Source: Crocinitomicaceae bacterium (GTDB lineage: Bacteria > Bacteroidota > Bacteroidia > Flavobacteriales_D > Crocinitomicaceae). Taken from it: a stretch of 64,000 nt of DNA. Shown piece after piece: positions 19,806-28,647 of this stretch (position 1 is its first letter; every line of letters begins with the position of its first letter). Where the stretch lies: positions 1 through 64,000 of the forward strand of contig JAQWHI010000003.1 of assembly GCA_029249445.1 (NCBI GenBank). Direction: 5' to 3'. The position numbers were made by a program, and so were the translations under genes. The notes under the pieces were generated by a model. It was given only the letters and a program-made list of their open reading frames with translations. It was not told the DNA's origin and did not search any database.

Positions 19806-19832
19806 AAAAAAAGGGCGATGTAAACATCGCCC
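19806..19832 (-). terminator. Rho-independent terminator closing the ribosomal protein array
   Basis: On the minus strand GGGCGATG-TTTA-CATCGCCC is a perfect GC-rich stem (8 bp, or 9 bp with a 2-base loop) followed directly by seven T. It starts 34 bases after the rplQ stop and separates the array from carA-eno. Confidence 0.88.
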
Positions 19833-19866
19833 TGAATCATTTGTTTTGAATACAATCAAAAGAAGC

Positions 19867-20478
19867 TTATTTTTCCTCTTCTGCCTTATCCCCTTTTTCC
19901 TCAACATCGTCTGTCTTTGGAGCTTCTTCGGTTGCAGTTTCAGGAGTTGTTTCTTCAACAACTTCAGTTTCCTCTACAACTTCAGATTCCTCAACAACTT
20001 CTACGGCTTCAATACCTTCCGTTTCAACTACCTCATCGGAGGTTGCTTCTGTTGCTTGTGCAGATCCACCTCTACGTGAACGACGCGTATTTTTCTTCTT
20101 CGCTTCATTCGAGTACAACTCATTGAAGTCTACTAACTCGATCATACACATTTCCGCATTATCACCTAACCGGTACCCGGTACGAATAATACGTGTATAT
20201 CCTCCTGGTCGATTTGCAATTTTTGGGGCAATTTCTCTGAACAATTCAGCAACAGCTCCTTTTTGCTGTAAGTATCTAAAAACAACTCTTCTTGAATGAG
20301 TTGAATCTGTTTTTGATTTCGTCAAAATTGGCTCAACATATACCCTCAAAGCTTTTGCTTTTGCAACTGTTGTATTAATTCTTTTGTGCTCGATCAGAGA
20401 GCATGCCATATTCGAAAGCATTGCCTTTCTATGGGCTGTCTTCCTTCCTAAGTGATTGAATTTTTTTCCGTGTCTCAT
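19867..20478 (-). CDS. rplQ: 50S ribosomal protein L17 with long acidic tail
   Basis: A 203-residue protein whose first about 125 residues are L17 ([62 protein letters not shown]). L17 sits at the exit-tunnel side of the large subunit. The remaining about 70 residues are a low-complexity tail rich in Glu, Val and Thr, with imperfect EVVEE-type repeats that are also visible in the DNA. Typical L17 is 116-127 residues; extended forms occur in Bacteroidota, but this tail is long. It is the last gene of the array. Confidence 0.95.
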   Translation of the reverse strand: MRHGKKFNHLGRKTAHRKAMLSNMACSLIEHKRINTTVAKAKALRVYVEPILTKSKTDSTHSRRVVFRYLQQKGAVAELFREIAPKIANRPGGYTRIIRTGYRLGDNAEMCMIELVDFNELYSNEAKKKNTRRSRRGGSAQATEATSDEVVETEGIEAVEVVEESEVVEETEVVEETTPETATEEAPKTDDVEEKGDKAEEEK

Positions 20479-20504
20479 AACTTAAATTTCGTAAGTAACG
20501 GTTA

Positions 20505-20539
20505 ACTAACCTCTGTTGTGTGCATCGCTACAGATTAGT
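20505..20539 (-). other. Inverted repeat in the rpoA-rplQ gap
   Basis: On the transcribed strand ACTAATCTGT can pair with ACAGAGGTTAGT, giving 10 bp with a 2-base bulge around a 13-base loop. It lies in the 95-base gap between rpoA and rplQ. There is no T-run, so it is not a terminator. A role in processing, stability or translation control is possible. Confidence 0.45.
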
Positions 20540-20573
20540 CACCTATTACGCCATTTTTAAAATTTGTGCGATA

Positions 20574-21566
20574 CTATTCTTTATCTAATTTGTATTTCGA
20601 AACATTCATTCCAAACGAAAGGCCTTTATTATCGACTAGGTCTTCCAATTCGGTCAATGACTTTTTACCAAAGTTTCTGAACTTTAATAAATCATTCTTG
20701 TTATATGATACTAAATCACCAAGCGTTTCTACGTCAGCAGCTTTCAGACAGTTCAACGCACGAACAGATAAATCCATATCAACCAACTTTGTTTTCAAAA
20801 GTTGACGCATGTGTAATGAAGTTTCATCGAATTCTTCTGTTTCAGCTTTTACTTCGCTATCCAATGTGATACGCTCATCAGAGAAAAGCATGAAGTGATG
20901 AATCAAAATTTTCGCTGCTTCTTTTAGTGCATCTTTGGGATGAATAGATCCATCAGTAACAATGTTGAAAACCAATTTTTCATAATCTGTTTTTTGCTCA
21001 ACACGAAAATTTTCAACTGCGTATTGAACATTTTTGATTGGTGTAAAAATGGAGTCGACGAATATCGTTCCAAAAGGAGCATTTCCATCTTTATTCTCTT
21101 CAGCTGGATAATAACCACGACCCTTAATAATCGTAAGTTCCATTTCCAACTTCACAGATGGTTCCATATTACAGATTACTAAATCAGGATTTAATACTTG
21201 AAATGCTGACGTGAATTTGCCAATGTCACCCGCTGTCAATTTATCTTGACCTGCTATAGAGACAACAACTGTCTCACTATCTGTTCCTTCAATTTGTTGT
21301 TTGAAACGTACTTGTTTCAAGTTCAAAATTATCTCAGTAACATCTTCTACAATTCCTTTGATTGTAGAGAATTCATGATCTGCACCTTCGATACGAACCG
21401 ATGAAATCGCAAAACCTTCCAATGAAGATAAAAGGATTCGTCTTAATGCGTTACCAACGGTAATACCATAACCTGGCTCCAAAGGACGGAATTCAAACTG
21501 TCCCTCGTGCTCATCGGCTTGGTTCATTATTACTTTGTCCGGTTTTTGAAAATCTAAAATTGCCAT
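20574..21566 (-). CDS. rpoA: DNA-directed RNA polymerase subunit alpha
   Basis: A 330-residue polymerase alpha subunit. The N-terminal dimerisation domain covers about residues 1-230 ([53 protein letters not shown]). The C-terminal DNA- and activator-binding domain covers about 255-315 ([39 protein letters not shown]). Length and order are normal. It lies between rpsD and rplQ as in most alpha operons, with unusually long gaps of 97 and 95 bases on either side. Confidence 0.98.
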   Translation of the reverse strand: MAILDFQKPDKVIMNQADEHEGQFEFRPLEPGYGITVGNALRRILLSSLEGFAISSVRIEGADHEFSTIKGIVEDVTEIILNLKQVRFKQQIEGTDSETVVVSIAGQDKLTAGDIGKFTSAFQVLNPDLVICNMEPSVKLEMELTIIKGRGYYPAEENKDGNAPFGTIFVDSIFTPIKNVQYAVENFRVEQKTDYEKLVFNIVTDGSIHPKDALKEAAKILIHHFMLFSDERITLDSEVKAETEEFDETSLHMRQLLKTKLVDMDLSVRALNCLKAADVETLGDLVSYNKNDLLKFRNFGKKSLTELEDLVDNKGLSFGMNVSKYKLDKE

Positions 21567-21591
21567 TTGTTTTTCTTCTTTTTAATTGTTC

Positions 21592-21645
21592 CTTGGTTGC
21601 GCGGTTTGAAAATGTGAAGAATTTTAATCAAACCCTTTGGCCAAG
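21592..21645 (-). other. Nested inverted repeat in the rpsD-rpoA gap
   Basis: CTTGG/CCAAG encloses GGTTTG/CAAACC across a symmetrical 6x6 internal loop in the 97-base gap between rpsD and rpoA. No T-run follows. It is one of four intercistronic inverted repeats in the alpha operon. Confidence 0.4.
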
Positions 21646-21663
21646 AACCAATATGGTTAATTA

Positions 21664-22269
21664 TTATTTAGAGTATAATTCGACGATTAGTTGCTCCTTG
21701 ATATTTTCAGGAATCATTTCACGAGTAGGAACACCTACTACTTTACCTGCCAATTGAGAAGGATTCCAGTCAAGCCAATCAAAACTAGTTGTTTTTGCAG
21801 CCAATGAATTGGAAATTGCTTCCAATGATTTTGACTTCTCACGAACACCAACAACATCACCTACTTTTAAAGCATAGGATGGTACGTTCACAACACTACC
21901 ATTTACAGTAATGTGTTTGTGTGAAACAAACTGACGCGCAGCTCTTCTCGTTGGAGCAATACCTAATCGGTAAACGGTATTGTCTAGACGACCCTCACAC
22001 AATTGCAAAAGAACTTCACCAGTAATCCCTTTCATACGCGATGCCTTCTCAAATAAATTTGAGAATTGACGCTCAAGAATACCATAAGTATACTTTGCTT
22101 TTTGCTTTTCGCTTAACTGAATTGCGTATTCAGACTGCTTACCTCTACGTTTATTTGGACCATGTTGTCCTGGACCGTAGCTTCTTCTATCCAACGCTTT
22201 GTCCGGGCCAAAGATTGGATCTTTGAAACGACGCGCGATTTTTGATTTTGGACCTGTATATCTTGCCAT
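21664..22269 (-). CDS. rpsD: 30S ribosomal protein S4
   Basis: A 201-residue primary 16S rRNA-binding protein. The N-terminus ([41 protein letters not shown]) lacks the zinc-binding cysteines found in some S4 proteins. The S4 RNA-binding domain spans about residues 94-155 ([34 protein letters not shown]). In many bacteria S4 represses the alpha operon by binding its mRNA; the structured leader directly ahead of this gene is a candidate site. Confidence 0.97.
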   Translation of the reverse strand: MARYTGPKSKIARRFKDPIFGPDKALDRRSYGPGQHGPNKRRGKQSEYAIQLSEKQKAKYTYGILERQFSNLFEKASRMKGITGEVLLQLCEGRLDNTVYRLGIAPTRRAARQFVSHKHITVNGSVVNVPSYALKVGDVVGVREKSKSLEAISNSLAAKTTSFDWLDWNPSQLAGKVVGVPTREMIPENIKEQLIVELYSK

Positions 22270-22282
22270 TTTACTTTGTATT

Positions 22283-22331
22283 AAGGGAGACTATGAATTA
22301 AGGCTTCTCCTCCGATAGTCTTAATTCCCTT
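22283..22331 (-). promoter_or_regulatory. Structured leader in the rpsK-rpsD gap
   Basis: On the transcript AAGGGA-(ATTAA)-GACTAT pairs with ATAGTC-TCCCTT, giving 12 bp with one 5-base bulge. The 20-base loop carries a purine-rich GGAGGAG. An alternative pairing AATTAAG/CTTAATT uses the bulge bases and part of the loop, so two exclusive folds exist. It lies 14 bases ahead of the rpsD ATG, a good place for translational control by S4 or another protein. This is inferred from base pairing only. Confidence 0.5.
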
Positions 22332-22345
22332 GTTATATTAAAATT

Positions 22346-22732
22346 TTAAACTCTTCTTCGTTTTGGTGGTCTACATCCGTTGTGTGGCATTGGAGTAACA
22401 TCAATTATTTCAGTTACTTCAATTCCTGCATTGTGCAACGATCTGATTGCTGACTCACGACCATTTCCTGGACCTTTGACGTAAACTTTTACTTTACGTA
22501 ATCCATTCTCGTGTGCTTCTTTTGCTGCATCCTCTGCTGCAACTTGCGCAGCGTATGGCGTATTTTTCTTTGAACCTCTAAATCCCATTTTTCCCGCTGA
22601 CGACCATGAGATAACCTGACCAGCGTTATTTGTCAATGAGATAATTACATTGTTAAAAGTCGCTTGAATGTGCGCTTGACCCAATGCCTCTACTTTGACG
22701 TTCTTTTTCTTTTTTTGATTTGACTTTGCCAT
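22346..22732 (-). CDS. rpsK: 30S ribosomal protein S11
   Basis: A 128-residue platform protein of the small subunit. Family segments are [40 protein letters not shown] and the C-terminal [19 protein letters not shown]. The basic start [15 protein letters not shown] is typical of Bacteroidota. It follows rpsM after an unusually long structured gap of 178 bases and precedes rpsD. Confidence 0.98.
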   Translation of the reverse strand: MAKSNQKKKKNVKVEALGQAHIQATFNNVIISLTNNAGQVISWSSAGKMGFRGSKKNTPYAAQVAAEDAAKEAHENGLRKVKVYVKGPGNGRESAIRSLHNAGIEVTEIIDVTPMPHNGCRPPKRRRV

Positions 22733-22910
22733 TTTATTAGCTTTTAAATGTTTATTGCTTTATGATGAATAGGAACGTATGCTCCTGCTCTACTTTTTCT
22801 GATAATGGGGACGATTAGTGCGGGTATCGTTTGCTCATGCCATTCACAATGGAACACTCAAAAGCGCGATAATCGCGGACCGCCTTTCCGCAAAATCAGA
22901 AGCAGCATTG
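22733..22910 (-). other. Long structured spacer between rpsM and rpsK
   Basis: A 178-base gap within the alpha operon, visibly richer in G and C than other gaps. Near the rpsM end it holds CGCGAT-A-ATCGCG (22865-22877) and an overlapping GCGG...CCGC pair (22875-22891). These share the GCGG bases, so they cannot form together. Further down, shorter pairs such as CCAT/ATGG and AGGA/TCCT are possible. Only tiny ORFs of at most about 16 codons are present. I see no internal promoter match and no terminator T-run. Confidence 0.5.
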
Positions 22911-23276
22911 CTACTTCTTCTTATTCGCAACCGTTTTTCTTCTACCTTTTCTTGTACGAGAGTTATTCTTAGTTCGCTGACCTCTCAATGGTAAACCAGC
23001 TCTGTGACGAATACCTCTATTGCAACCAATATCCATCAAACGTTTGATGTTCAATTGAACTTCTGAACGCAAAGCACCTTCTACTTTGATTTCGTTAATT
23101 GCATTACGGATTGCAGACAATTGATCATCATTCCAATCTTGAACTTTGATACCTTCATCTACTTTCGCAGCTGCCAATACTTTAGCTGCTGTGCTTCTTC
23201 CAATTCCATAGATGTACGTCAATCCGATTACACCTCTCTTATTTTTTGGTAAATCAATACCTGCTATACGTGCCAT
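22911..23276 (-). CDS. rpsM: 30S ribosomal protein S13
   Basis: A 121-residue small-subunit head protein contacting the P-site tRNA and 23S rRNA bridge. [32 protein letters not shown] and the conserved C-terminal [20 protein letters not shown] identify it. It follows rpmJ, as in other alpha operons, and begins the part of the array with long intercistronic gaps. Confidence 0.98.
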   Translation of the reverse strand: MARIAGIDLPKNKRGVIGLTYIYGIGRSTAAKVLAAAKVDEGIKVQDWNDDQLSAIRNAINEIKVEGALRSEVQLNIKRLMDIGCNRGIRHRAGLPLRGQRTKNNSRTRKGRRKTVANKKK

Positions 23277-23349
23277 ATCTCTATCTGTTTTGAGTTATGA
23301 ATTTCAGAACCACCAATTGCATGCAATCGAGTAATCCATGAATCCAAGT

Positions 23350-23466
23350 TTACCCTTGTCTTTGTTTAAACTTTGGGTTCTTCTTGTTTATCACGTAAAC
23401 CCTTCCTTTTCTTTTAACGATTTTGCAGTCTGCAGATCGTTTCTTAACTGATGCTCTTACTTTCAT
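23350..23466 (-). CDS. rpmJ: 50S ribosomal protein L36 (zinc-free form)
   Basis: A 38-residue protein below the track cut-off, found by reading the gap between rpsM and infA: it begins [20 protein letters not shown] and ends NPKFKQRQG. Of the Cys-Cys-Cys-His zinc ribbon of standard L36 only one Cys remains (residue 14); position 11 is Ser, the third Cys position is Asn, and the His position is Phe. This is the C-minus form that does not need zinc and, as I recall, is usual in Bacteroidota. Confidence 0.96.
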   Translation of the reverse strand: MKVRASVKKRSADCKIVKRKGRVYVINKKNPKFKQRQG

Positions 23467-23496
23467 CTTTCTTATAATTATTCCGTTTTCAGTTTT

Positions 23497-23577
23497 TTAT
23501 TGAATTGCTTCGACAACTTTCCAAAGGCTTGCCTTCTCAGCAGTTTTTACAGTTCTTTCTAAAAACTTCGTTTTCAT
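23497..23577 (-). CDS. Candidate 26-residue protein translationally coupled to infA
   Basis: A 26-codon ORF below the track cut-off fills most of the infA-rpmJ gap. Its ATG overlaps the infA stop by one base (TAATG), and it ends 30 bases before rpmJ. The peptide starts [15 protein letters not shown] and ends WKVVEAIQ. It is basic and amphipathic, suggesting one helix, with a single Trp at position 19. Codon use looks like the neighbours. The stop-start overlap inside a highly expressed ribosomal transcript makes translation plausible, but I know no family for it and coding is not proven. Confidence 0.5.
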   Translation of the reverse strand: MKTKFLERTVKTAEKASLWKVVEAIQ

Positions 23578-23795
23578 TATTTATATCTAAATGTTATTCT
23601 ACCTTTTGTTAAATCGTAAGGCGACATTTCTACTTTAACCTTATCCCCTGGAAGAATTTTAATGTAATACATTCTCATTTTACCAGAAATATGTGCAGTA
23701 ATGACGTGACCATTCTCTAACTCCACGCGGAACATGGCGTTTGACAGTGCTTCGATGATTACTCCATCCTGTTCTATTGATGCTTGCTTTGCCAT
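23577..23795 (-). CDS. infA: Translation initiation factor IF-1
   Basis: A 72-residue S1-like OB-fold factor that occupies the ribosomal A site during initiation. [40 protein letters not shown] and [15 protein letters not shown] are the family core. The gene starts 2 bases after the secY stop. No map or adk gene lies between secY and infA. Its TAA stop overlaps the ATG of a small downstream ORF. Confidence 0.97.
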   Translation of the reverse strand: MAKQASIEQDGVIIEALSNAMFRVELENGHVITAHISGKMRMYYIKILPGDKVKVEMSPYDLTKGRITFRYK

Positions 23796-23797
23796 AA

Positions 23798-25162
23798 TTA
23801 AAATCCAGACATTTCACCTTGTGTTCTTCTTCCTTTAATCCTTGTACCTTCCATAAGGCCATCCATCTGACGATTCAACAAATACGATTCAACTTGCTGT
23901 AGCGTATCTAAAACAACGCCTACCATAATCAGTAGCGACGTACCCCCAAAGAATAGGGCGAAAGACGGATTCACTCCTGCTAATGCTGCAATTGCTGGAA
24001 ACACAGCAACTACCGCTAAGAATAGCGATCCAGGGAACGTAATTCTTGAAACGAGTGAATCGATATAATCAGCAGTATCTTCGCCAGGACGAATCCCAGG
24101 GATGAAACCACCGCTTCTTTTTAATTCATCCGCAATCTTTCTTGGATTAATCATTATCGCCGTGTAGAAATAAGTGAAAATGATAATCAGAATACCCAAT
24201 GCTGTATTGTAACCAACTCCATAGATATCACCGAACGTTTTGGCCATAAAACTATCTGGGGCAGTAAAAATCATGAGTGGGACCGTCATAATTGCTTGAG
24301 CAAAGATAATTGGCATTACTCCAGAAGCATTCACCTTAATTGGTAAGTAGTTTCTTGCACCCTGATCTTCTGCTGCTCTAGCTCCAACAAGACGTTTGGC
24401 GGTGTTCAATGGCACCTTGCGAACGCCTTGTACAATTAATATCGTACCCAAAACAACAATCATGAAAGCGAATATTTCGAGAACAATTTTAATAAGGTTT
24501 CCTGATTCTAGTCCAATCTCAGACATAAATGCCTGCGGAAGACGCGCAAGAATACCCACTGTAATAAGAAGTGAGATACCATTACCTACACCTTTATCCG
24601 TAATACGCTCTCCCAACCATACAGCGAACATTGCACCAGCGACTAACAAAACAATTGCAGAAATCCACACGAATGACCATGGATCATGTGCGAAAGCAGA
24701 GACAGGAGAACCTGTTCCTAAGTTTGCAGTTTTATTGGCAGCATACAAGGCAATGTATGTAGGTGCTTGGAAAGCACAAATCACAATGGTAAGAATCCGT
24801 GTATAATTATTGATTCTCTTTCTACCTGACTCGCCTTCTTGTTGCATTTTCTGGACAGCAGGTACAGCCATTCCTAAAAGTTGCATTATAATCGATGCAG
24901 AGATGTAGGGCATGATACCAAGCGCCATGATTGAAACGTTCGTAAAACTACCTCCTGTAAACAAGGACAACAACGTTTCAATTGCGTTTGCATCACCTGT
25001 GCTTTGAGCCTGATTTGCTTGCAAAACGGTGTAATCAACACCTGGAAGAATGATAAAAGATCCTACACGATAAATGAGAATTATCGATAGAGTTAATATA
25101 ATTCTCTTCCGAAGTTCTTCAACTTTCCAAATGTTTTTAATGTTCTCTATAAACTTTTTCAT
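23798..25162 (-). CDS. secY: Preprotein translocase channel subunit SecY
   Basis: A 454-residue membrane protein with about ten transmembrane helices that forms the general protein export channel. The start [20 protein letters not shown], the plug/TM2 area ([30 protein letters not shown]), [17 protein letters not shown] and the cytosolic loop [20 protein letters not shown] are diagnostic. It lies after rplO and before infA, the usual spc-operon position. Confidence 0.98.
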   Translation of the reverse strand: MKKFIENIKNIWKVEELRKRIILTLSIILIYRVGSFIILPGVDYTVLQANQAQSTGDANAIETLLSLFTGGSFTNVSIMALGIMPYISASIIMQLLGMAVPAVQKMQQEGESGRKRINNYTRILTIVICAFQAPTYIALYAANKTANLGTGSPVSAFAHDPWSFVWISAIVLLVAGAMFAVWLGERITDKGVGNGISLLITVGILARLPQAFMSEIGLESGNLIKIVLEIFAFMIVVLGTILIVQGVRKVPLNTAKRLVGARAAEDQGARNYLPIKVNASGVMPIIFAQAIMTVPLMIFTAPDSFMAKTFGDIYGVGYNTALGILIIIFTYFYTAIMINPRKIADELKRSGGFIPGIRPGEDTADYIDSLVSRITFPGSLFLAVVAVFPAIAALAGVNPSFALFFGGTSLLIMVGVVLDTLQQVESYLLNRQMDGLMEGTRIKGRRTQGEMSGF

Positions 25163-25187
25163 CAGCTAAAAATGTTGGCAAAGTTAA

Positions 25188-25634
25188 TTAGATTTCTGAA
25201 CAATTCCCACCTTGTCCTTCAATTGCTGTTTTCGCAGTTGATGAGAATTTGTGAGCAGTTACATCGATTTTCGACTTCAACTCTCCTCTTCCTAATATCT
25301 TTACTCTCTCATTTTTAGAGCATAAGCCATTTTCCTGAAGGATTGCCGGCGTAATTTCCTTCACTTTTTTGCGCTCAATTAATGATTGAATAATGTCCAA
25401 ATTAATTGCTTTGTACTCAACACGGTTGATGTTCTTGAAACCGAATTTAGGTACACGTCTTTGTAGTGGCATTTGACCACCTTCGAAACCAATTTTTCTA
25501 GAATATCCAGATCTTGATTTTGCTCCCTTGTGTCCACGCGTAGAAGTACCACCTCGACCAGATCCCTGACCTCGAGCGATTCTTTTTCGGTTTTTGGTAG
25601 AATCCTTCGCTGGAGTTAAATTATGTAAATTCAT
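25188..25634 (-). CDS. rplO: 50S ribosomal protein L15
   Basis: A 148-residue large-subunit assembly protein. The extended glycine- and arginine-rich N-terminus (TPAKDSTKNRKRIARGQGSG, STRGHKGAKSRSGYSRKIGF) and the later IQSLIERKKVKEITPAILQE with VKILGRGELKSKIDVTAHKF are typical. It lies between rpmD and secY. Confidence 0.98.
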   Translation of the reverse strand: MNLHNLTPAKDSTKNRKRIARGQGSGRGGTSTRGHKGAKSRSGYSRKIGFEGGQMPLQRRVPKFGFKNINRVEYKAINLDIIQSLIERKKVKEITPAILQENGLCSKNERVKILGRGELKSKIDVTAHKFSSTAKTAIEGQGGNCSEI

Positions 25635-25653
25635 CTTAAATGCTTTTTAGAGT

Positions 25654-25830
25654 TTAATCAACAACTTCTACTAAGTGTTGAACTTTATTAACCATTCCAA
25701 GGATTTGCGGAGTTGCTTCATGTTCTACAACTTGATTCAACTTTTTCAATCCTAATGCTTTAATCGTTGCTTTTTGTCTTGCAGTTCGATTAATAGCGCT
25801 TTTCGTTTGCTTAATTTTAATTTTCGCCAT
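25654..25830 (-). CDS. rpmD: 50S ribosomal protein L30
   Basis: A 58-residue protein just under the track cut-off, found in the gap between rpsE and rplO. It begins MAKIKIKQTKSAINRTARQK and contains IKALGLKKLNQVVEHEATPQ and a C-terminal MVNKVQHLVEVVD, the full L30 pattern. The start lies 11 bases after the rpsE stop, in the standard spc-operon order rpsE-rpmD-rplO. Confidence 0.97.
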   Translation of the reverse strand: MAKIKIKQTKSAINRTARQKATIKALGLKKLNQVVEHEATPQILGMVNKVQHLVEVVD

Positions 25831-25841
25831 CGTTGCTAATA

Positions 25842-26360
25842 TTAACCGTTAAACACTTTATCCAAATCGACTCCTCTTTGCTTAGCAACAGAGACAGCAT
25901 CTCTCATTTGAGATAATGCATTGATTGTCGCTTTAACAACATTGTGAGGGTTCGATGAACCTTGTGACTTTGCTAAGACATTATGCACACCAACACTTTC
26001 CAATACAGCACGCATCGCACCACCTGCGATTACCCCCGTACCTTCAGAAGCTGGTCTCAATAAAACTCTCGCACCACTGAATTTTCCTTTTTGAATGTGA
26101 GGAACTGTACCGTGCAAAATAGGAACTTGGATCAAGTTCTTTTTCGCATCGTCAATTCCTTTCGAAATTGCCTCAGTCACCTCTTTTGCCTTTCCTAATC
26201 CGTGACCAACGATTCCGTTTTCATCACCAACAACTACAATTGCTGAGAAACTAAACGTACGTCCACCTTTCGTAACTTTCGTTACACGGTTCACGGCAAC
26301 AAGCTTGTCTTTAAGCTCGATATCTGCAGATTTTACTCTGTTTAATGGTTGTGTCGCCAT
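25842..26360 (-). CDS. rpsE: 30S ribosomal protein S5
   Basis: A 172-residue protein of the mRNA entry site. The N-terminal double-stranded RNA-binding-like domain has [20 protein letters not shown] and [20 protein letters not shown]; the C-terminal domain has [20 protein letters not shown] and [18 protein letters not shown]. The length is normal and no oddities are seen. Confidence 0.98.
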   Translation of the reverse strand: MATQPLNRVKSADIELKDKLVAVNRVTKVTKGGRTFSFSAIVVVGDENGIVGHGLGKAKEVTEAISKGIDDAKKNLIQVPILHGTVPHIQKGKFSGARVLLRPASEGTGVIAGGAMRAVLESVGVHNVLAKSQGSSNPHNVVKATINALSQMRDAVSVAKQRGVDLDKVFNG

Positions 26361-26366
26361 ATCTCC

Positions 26367-26720
26367 TTAAAATTTTAGTCCGCCTTCTCTCGCTGAGTCA
26401 GCTAATGATTTAACTCTACCGTGGTACAAGTATCCATTTCTATCGAATACTACCGTATCAATTCCGGCTTTGATTGCTTTTTCTGCTACCTCTTTACCTA
26501 CTACAGACGCCTGATCAATTTTGTTTCCTTTTGCCGCTTCTTTATTATTGTATGAAGATGCAGAAACCAAAGTTGTTCCTGTTGAATCGTCTATAATTTG
26601 AGCATAGATTTGTTTGTTGCTTCGAAAAACAGACAAACGAGGCATCGCAGAAGTTCCAGAAACATTCTTTCTGATTCTTCTTTTGATTTTTGCTCTTCTT
26701 GTTACTTTACTAAATGCCAT
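26367..26720 (-). CDS. rplR: 50S ribosomal protein L18
   Basis: A 117-residue 5S rRNA-binding protein. The basic start [40 protein letters not shown] and the C-terminal [20 protein letters not shown] with EGGLKF identify it. It lies between rplF and rpsE with gaps of 22 and 6 bases. Confidence 0.98.
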   Translation of the reverse strand: MAFSKVTRRAKIKRRIRKNVSGTSAMPRLSVFRSNKQIYAQIIDDSTGTTLVSASSYNNKEAAKGNKIDQASVVGKEVAEKAIKAGIDTVVFDRNGYLYHGRVKSLADSAREGGLKF

Positions 26721-26742
26721 AACTAATTAAGATATCTAATTA

Positions 26743-27294
26743 TTATTTCGCTGCTGTTTTACCAGCTTTTCTTCTGAGTTCTTCACCGACGTATTTCACA
26801 CCTTTTCCTTTGTACGGTTCTGGTTTACGGAGGGATCGAATCTTGGCAGCTACTTGTCCGACCAATTGCTTATCGTGAGACTCCAATGTTACAATTGGGG
26901 CCTTACCTTTTTCAGACACTGTTGATACCTTAATTTCTTTAGGAAGTTCGATTACGAATGGATGAGAGTAACCTAATGACAACTCAAGTCTTTGACCACT
27001 TGCATTGGCACGGTAACCTACACCTACTACTTCTAATTCCTTTTTGAACCCTTCTGAAACTCCGATACACATATTATTCACTAATGAACGGTACAAACCG
27101 TGCTTAGCTCTGTGATCAGGCGTATCTGATTCGCGGGTGAAAGACACTGATCCTTCATTGATGCTCATTGAAACACAAGAATCCATTTCTTGAGTCAATT
27201 CACCTTTAGGACCCTTAACTGTAACTACGTTACCGTCAACTTTCACTTCTACTCCACTCGGGACTGTTACTGGGGATTTACCTATCCTTGACAT
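26743..27294 (-). CDS. rplF: 50S ribosomal protein L6
   Basis: A 183-residue two-domain protein near the factor-binding site. SRIGKSPVTVPSGVEVKVDG and VTVKGPKGELTQEM mark the first domain; GYSHPFVIELPKEIKVSTVS and the C-terminal RKPEPYKGKGVKYVGEELRR mark the second. It follows rpsH after 19 bases. Confidence 0.98.
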   Translation of the reverse strand: MSRIGKSPVTVPSGVEVKVDGNVVTVKGPKGELTQEMDSCVSMSINEGSVSFTRESDTPDHRAKHGLYRSLVNNMCIGVSEGFKKELEVVGVGYRANASGQRLELSLGYSHPFVIELPKEIKVSTVSEKGKAPIVTLESHDKQLVGQVAAKIRSLRKPEPYKGKGVKYVGEELRRKAGKTAAK

Positions 27295-27313
27295 TTCTCT
27301 TAATATTTAACTA

Positions 27314-27712
27314 TTAATAAACGTAAGCGAGAACCTCTCCTCCTACGTTATCTCTTTTTGCTTGTTTTCCTGTAACAACACCTTTAGATGTTGAAACAAT
27401 TGCAATTCCCAGCCCATTCAATACACGTGGCATATCAGATGCTGAACTGTATTTACGAAGTCCTGGTCTAGAAGCTCTTTGCAATTTTGTGATTGCAGGA
27501 ACTTTAGTTGATGCATTGTATTTCAAAGCAATTTTAATGTTGCCTTGTTTGTTGTCGTCTTCGAATTTGAAGTTCGTAATATATCCTTGATCAAACAAAA
27601 TTTGAGTCATTGCTCTTTTTGTGTTTGAACCAGGAATATCAACTGTCTTCAACCCTGCCGAACTTGCGTTTCGAATTCGAGTCAGAAAATCTGCTATTGG
27701 ATCTGTATTCAT
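27314..27712 (-). CDS. rpsH: 30S ribosomal protein S8
   Basis: A 132-residue 16S rRNA-binding protein. TDPIADFLTRIRNASSAGLK at the start, LQRASRPGLRKYSSASDMPR in the middle and GLGIAIVSTSKGVVTGKQAK near the end match the family. In E. coli S8 autoregulates the spc operon; a possible hairpin in the 59-base gap ahead of this gene (AACTGGTTT against AAAACCGTT, imperfect) could serve here but is weak evidence. Confidence 0.98.
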   Translation of the reverse strand: MNTDPIADFLTRIRNASSAGLKTVDIPGSNTKRAMTQILFDQGYITNFKFEDDNKQGNIKIALKYNASTKVPAITKLQRASRPGLRKYSSASDMPRVLNGLGIAIVSTSKGVVTGKQAKRDNVGGEVLAYVY

Positions 27713-27771
27713 ATTTATTTGTTTCGGTAACGGTTTTCAACGTGACTTGAACCTGAAACCAGTTTATAATT

Positions 27772-28086
27772 TTACCAACTTGCTTTTTTAACACCTGGGA
27801 TTTTACCATCTAAAGCCATTTCACGGAATGTAACACGTGAAATACCAAACTGACGCATATACCCTCTAGGTCGACCTGTCAATCCACATCTGTTATGAAC
27901 TCTACATTTTGCCGAGTTAGCAGGAAGTTTTTGCAATTTGATCATTGCATCCCACTTTGCCTCTTGCATTTCTTCAGAGTCATCTGTTGACTTTAAGATC
28001 TTAGTTAACTCCTCACGCTTTGCTGCGTAACGAGCTGCTAGTCTTTCTCTTTTGCGCTCACGCGCTTTCATTGATTCTTTAGCCAT
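27772..28086 (-). CDS. rpsN: 30S ribosomal protein S14 with extra internal segment
   Basis: A 104-residue S14. The N-terminus [20 protein letters not shown] and the C-terminal half [20 protein letters not shown] with [20 protein letters not shown] are standard for the long zinc-free type. Usual length is 89-101 residues, and 89 in most Bacteroidota I recall. About 15 extra residues sit between the two halves, in an acidic stretch [17 protein letters not shown]. Reading frame and flanking motifs are intact, so this is an insertion and not damage. Confidence 0.96.
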   Translation of the reverse strand: MAKESMKARERKRERLAARYAAKREELTKILKSTDDSEEMQEAKWDAMIKLQKLPANSAKCRVHNRCGLTGRPRGYMRQFGISRVTFREMALDGKIPGVKKASW

Positions 28087-28092
28087 GTCTTA

Positions 28093-28644
28093 TTATTTTT
28101 TTTGAAATGGAAATCCGAATGCATCAAGCAACGCTTTACCTTCTTCATCACTGTCAGCTGTGGTGACGAATGTAATATCCATTCCCATCATGCGGTTCAC
28201 TTTATCAATATCAATTTCTGGGAAAATAATGTGTTCTTTCACTCCCATGTTGAAGTTTCCTCGGCCATCAAATCCTTTTGGATTGATTCCTCTAAAGTCA
28301 CGCGTACGTGGCAAAGCAACCGCAATAAAACGATCCAAGAAGTTGTACATGTTGTTACCTCTCAATGTTACTTTCGTTCCAATTGGCATCCCTTTTCTTA
28401 ATTTAAAGTTAGAGATGTCTTTCTTAGAAATAGTTGCAACTGCTTTTTGTCCAACGATGCGAGATAAATCTTCAACCGCGGTGTCAACTAATTTTTTGTC
28501 AGCTACAGCATCACCGATACCCTGGCTAACAACAATTTTTGTAAGTTTCGGCACCTTCATTGAGGATTTGTAACCGAACTTTTCAGTAAGAGCTGGAATA
28601 ATCTCAGCTTGATACTGCTCTCGAAGTCTTGGTGTATAACTCAT
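28093..28644 (-). CDS. rplE: 50S ribosomal protein L5
   Basis: A 183-residue 5S rRNA-binding protein of the central protuberance. [60 protein letters not shown] and the C-terminal [20 protein letters not shown] identify it. It lies between rplX and rpsN with gaps of only 3 and 6 bases. Confidence 0.98.
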   Translation of the reverse strand: MSYTPRLREQYQAEIIPALTEKFGYKSSMKVPKLTKIVVSQGIGDAVADKKLVDTAVEDLSRIVGQKAVATISKKDISNFKLRKGMPIGTKVTLRGNNMYNFLDRFIAVALPRTRDFRGINPKGFDGRGNFNMGVKEHIIFPEIDIDKVNRMMGMDITFVTTADSDEEGKALLDAFGFPFQKK

Positions 28645-28647
28645 AAT

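Noticed and set aside
28102-28573. Plus-strand ORFs of 99 and 137 residues over rplE
   Set aside because: They are antisense shadows of the complete L5 gene and show no family features.
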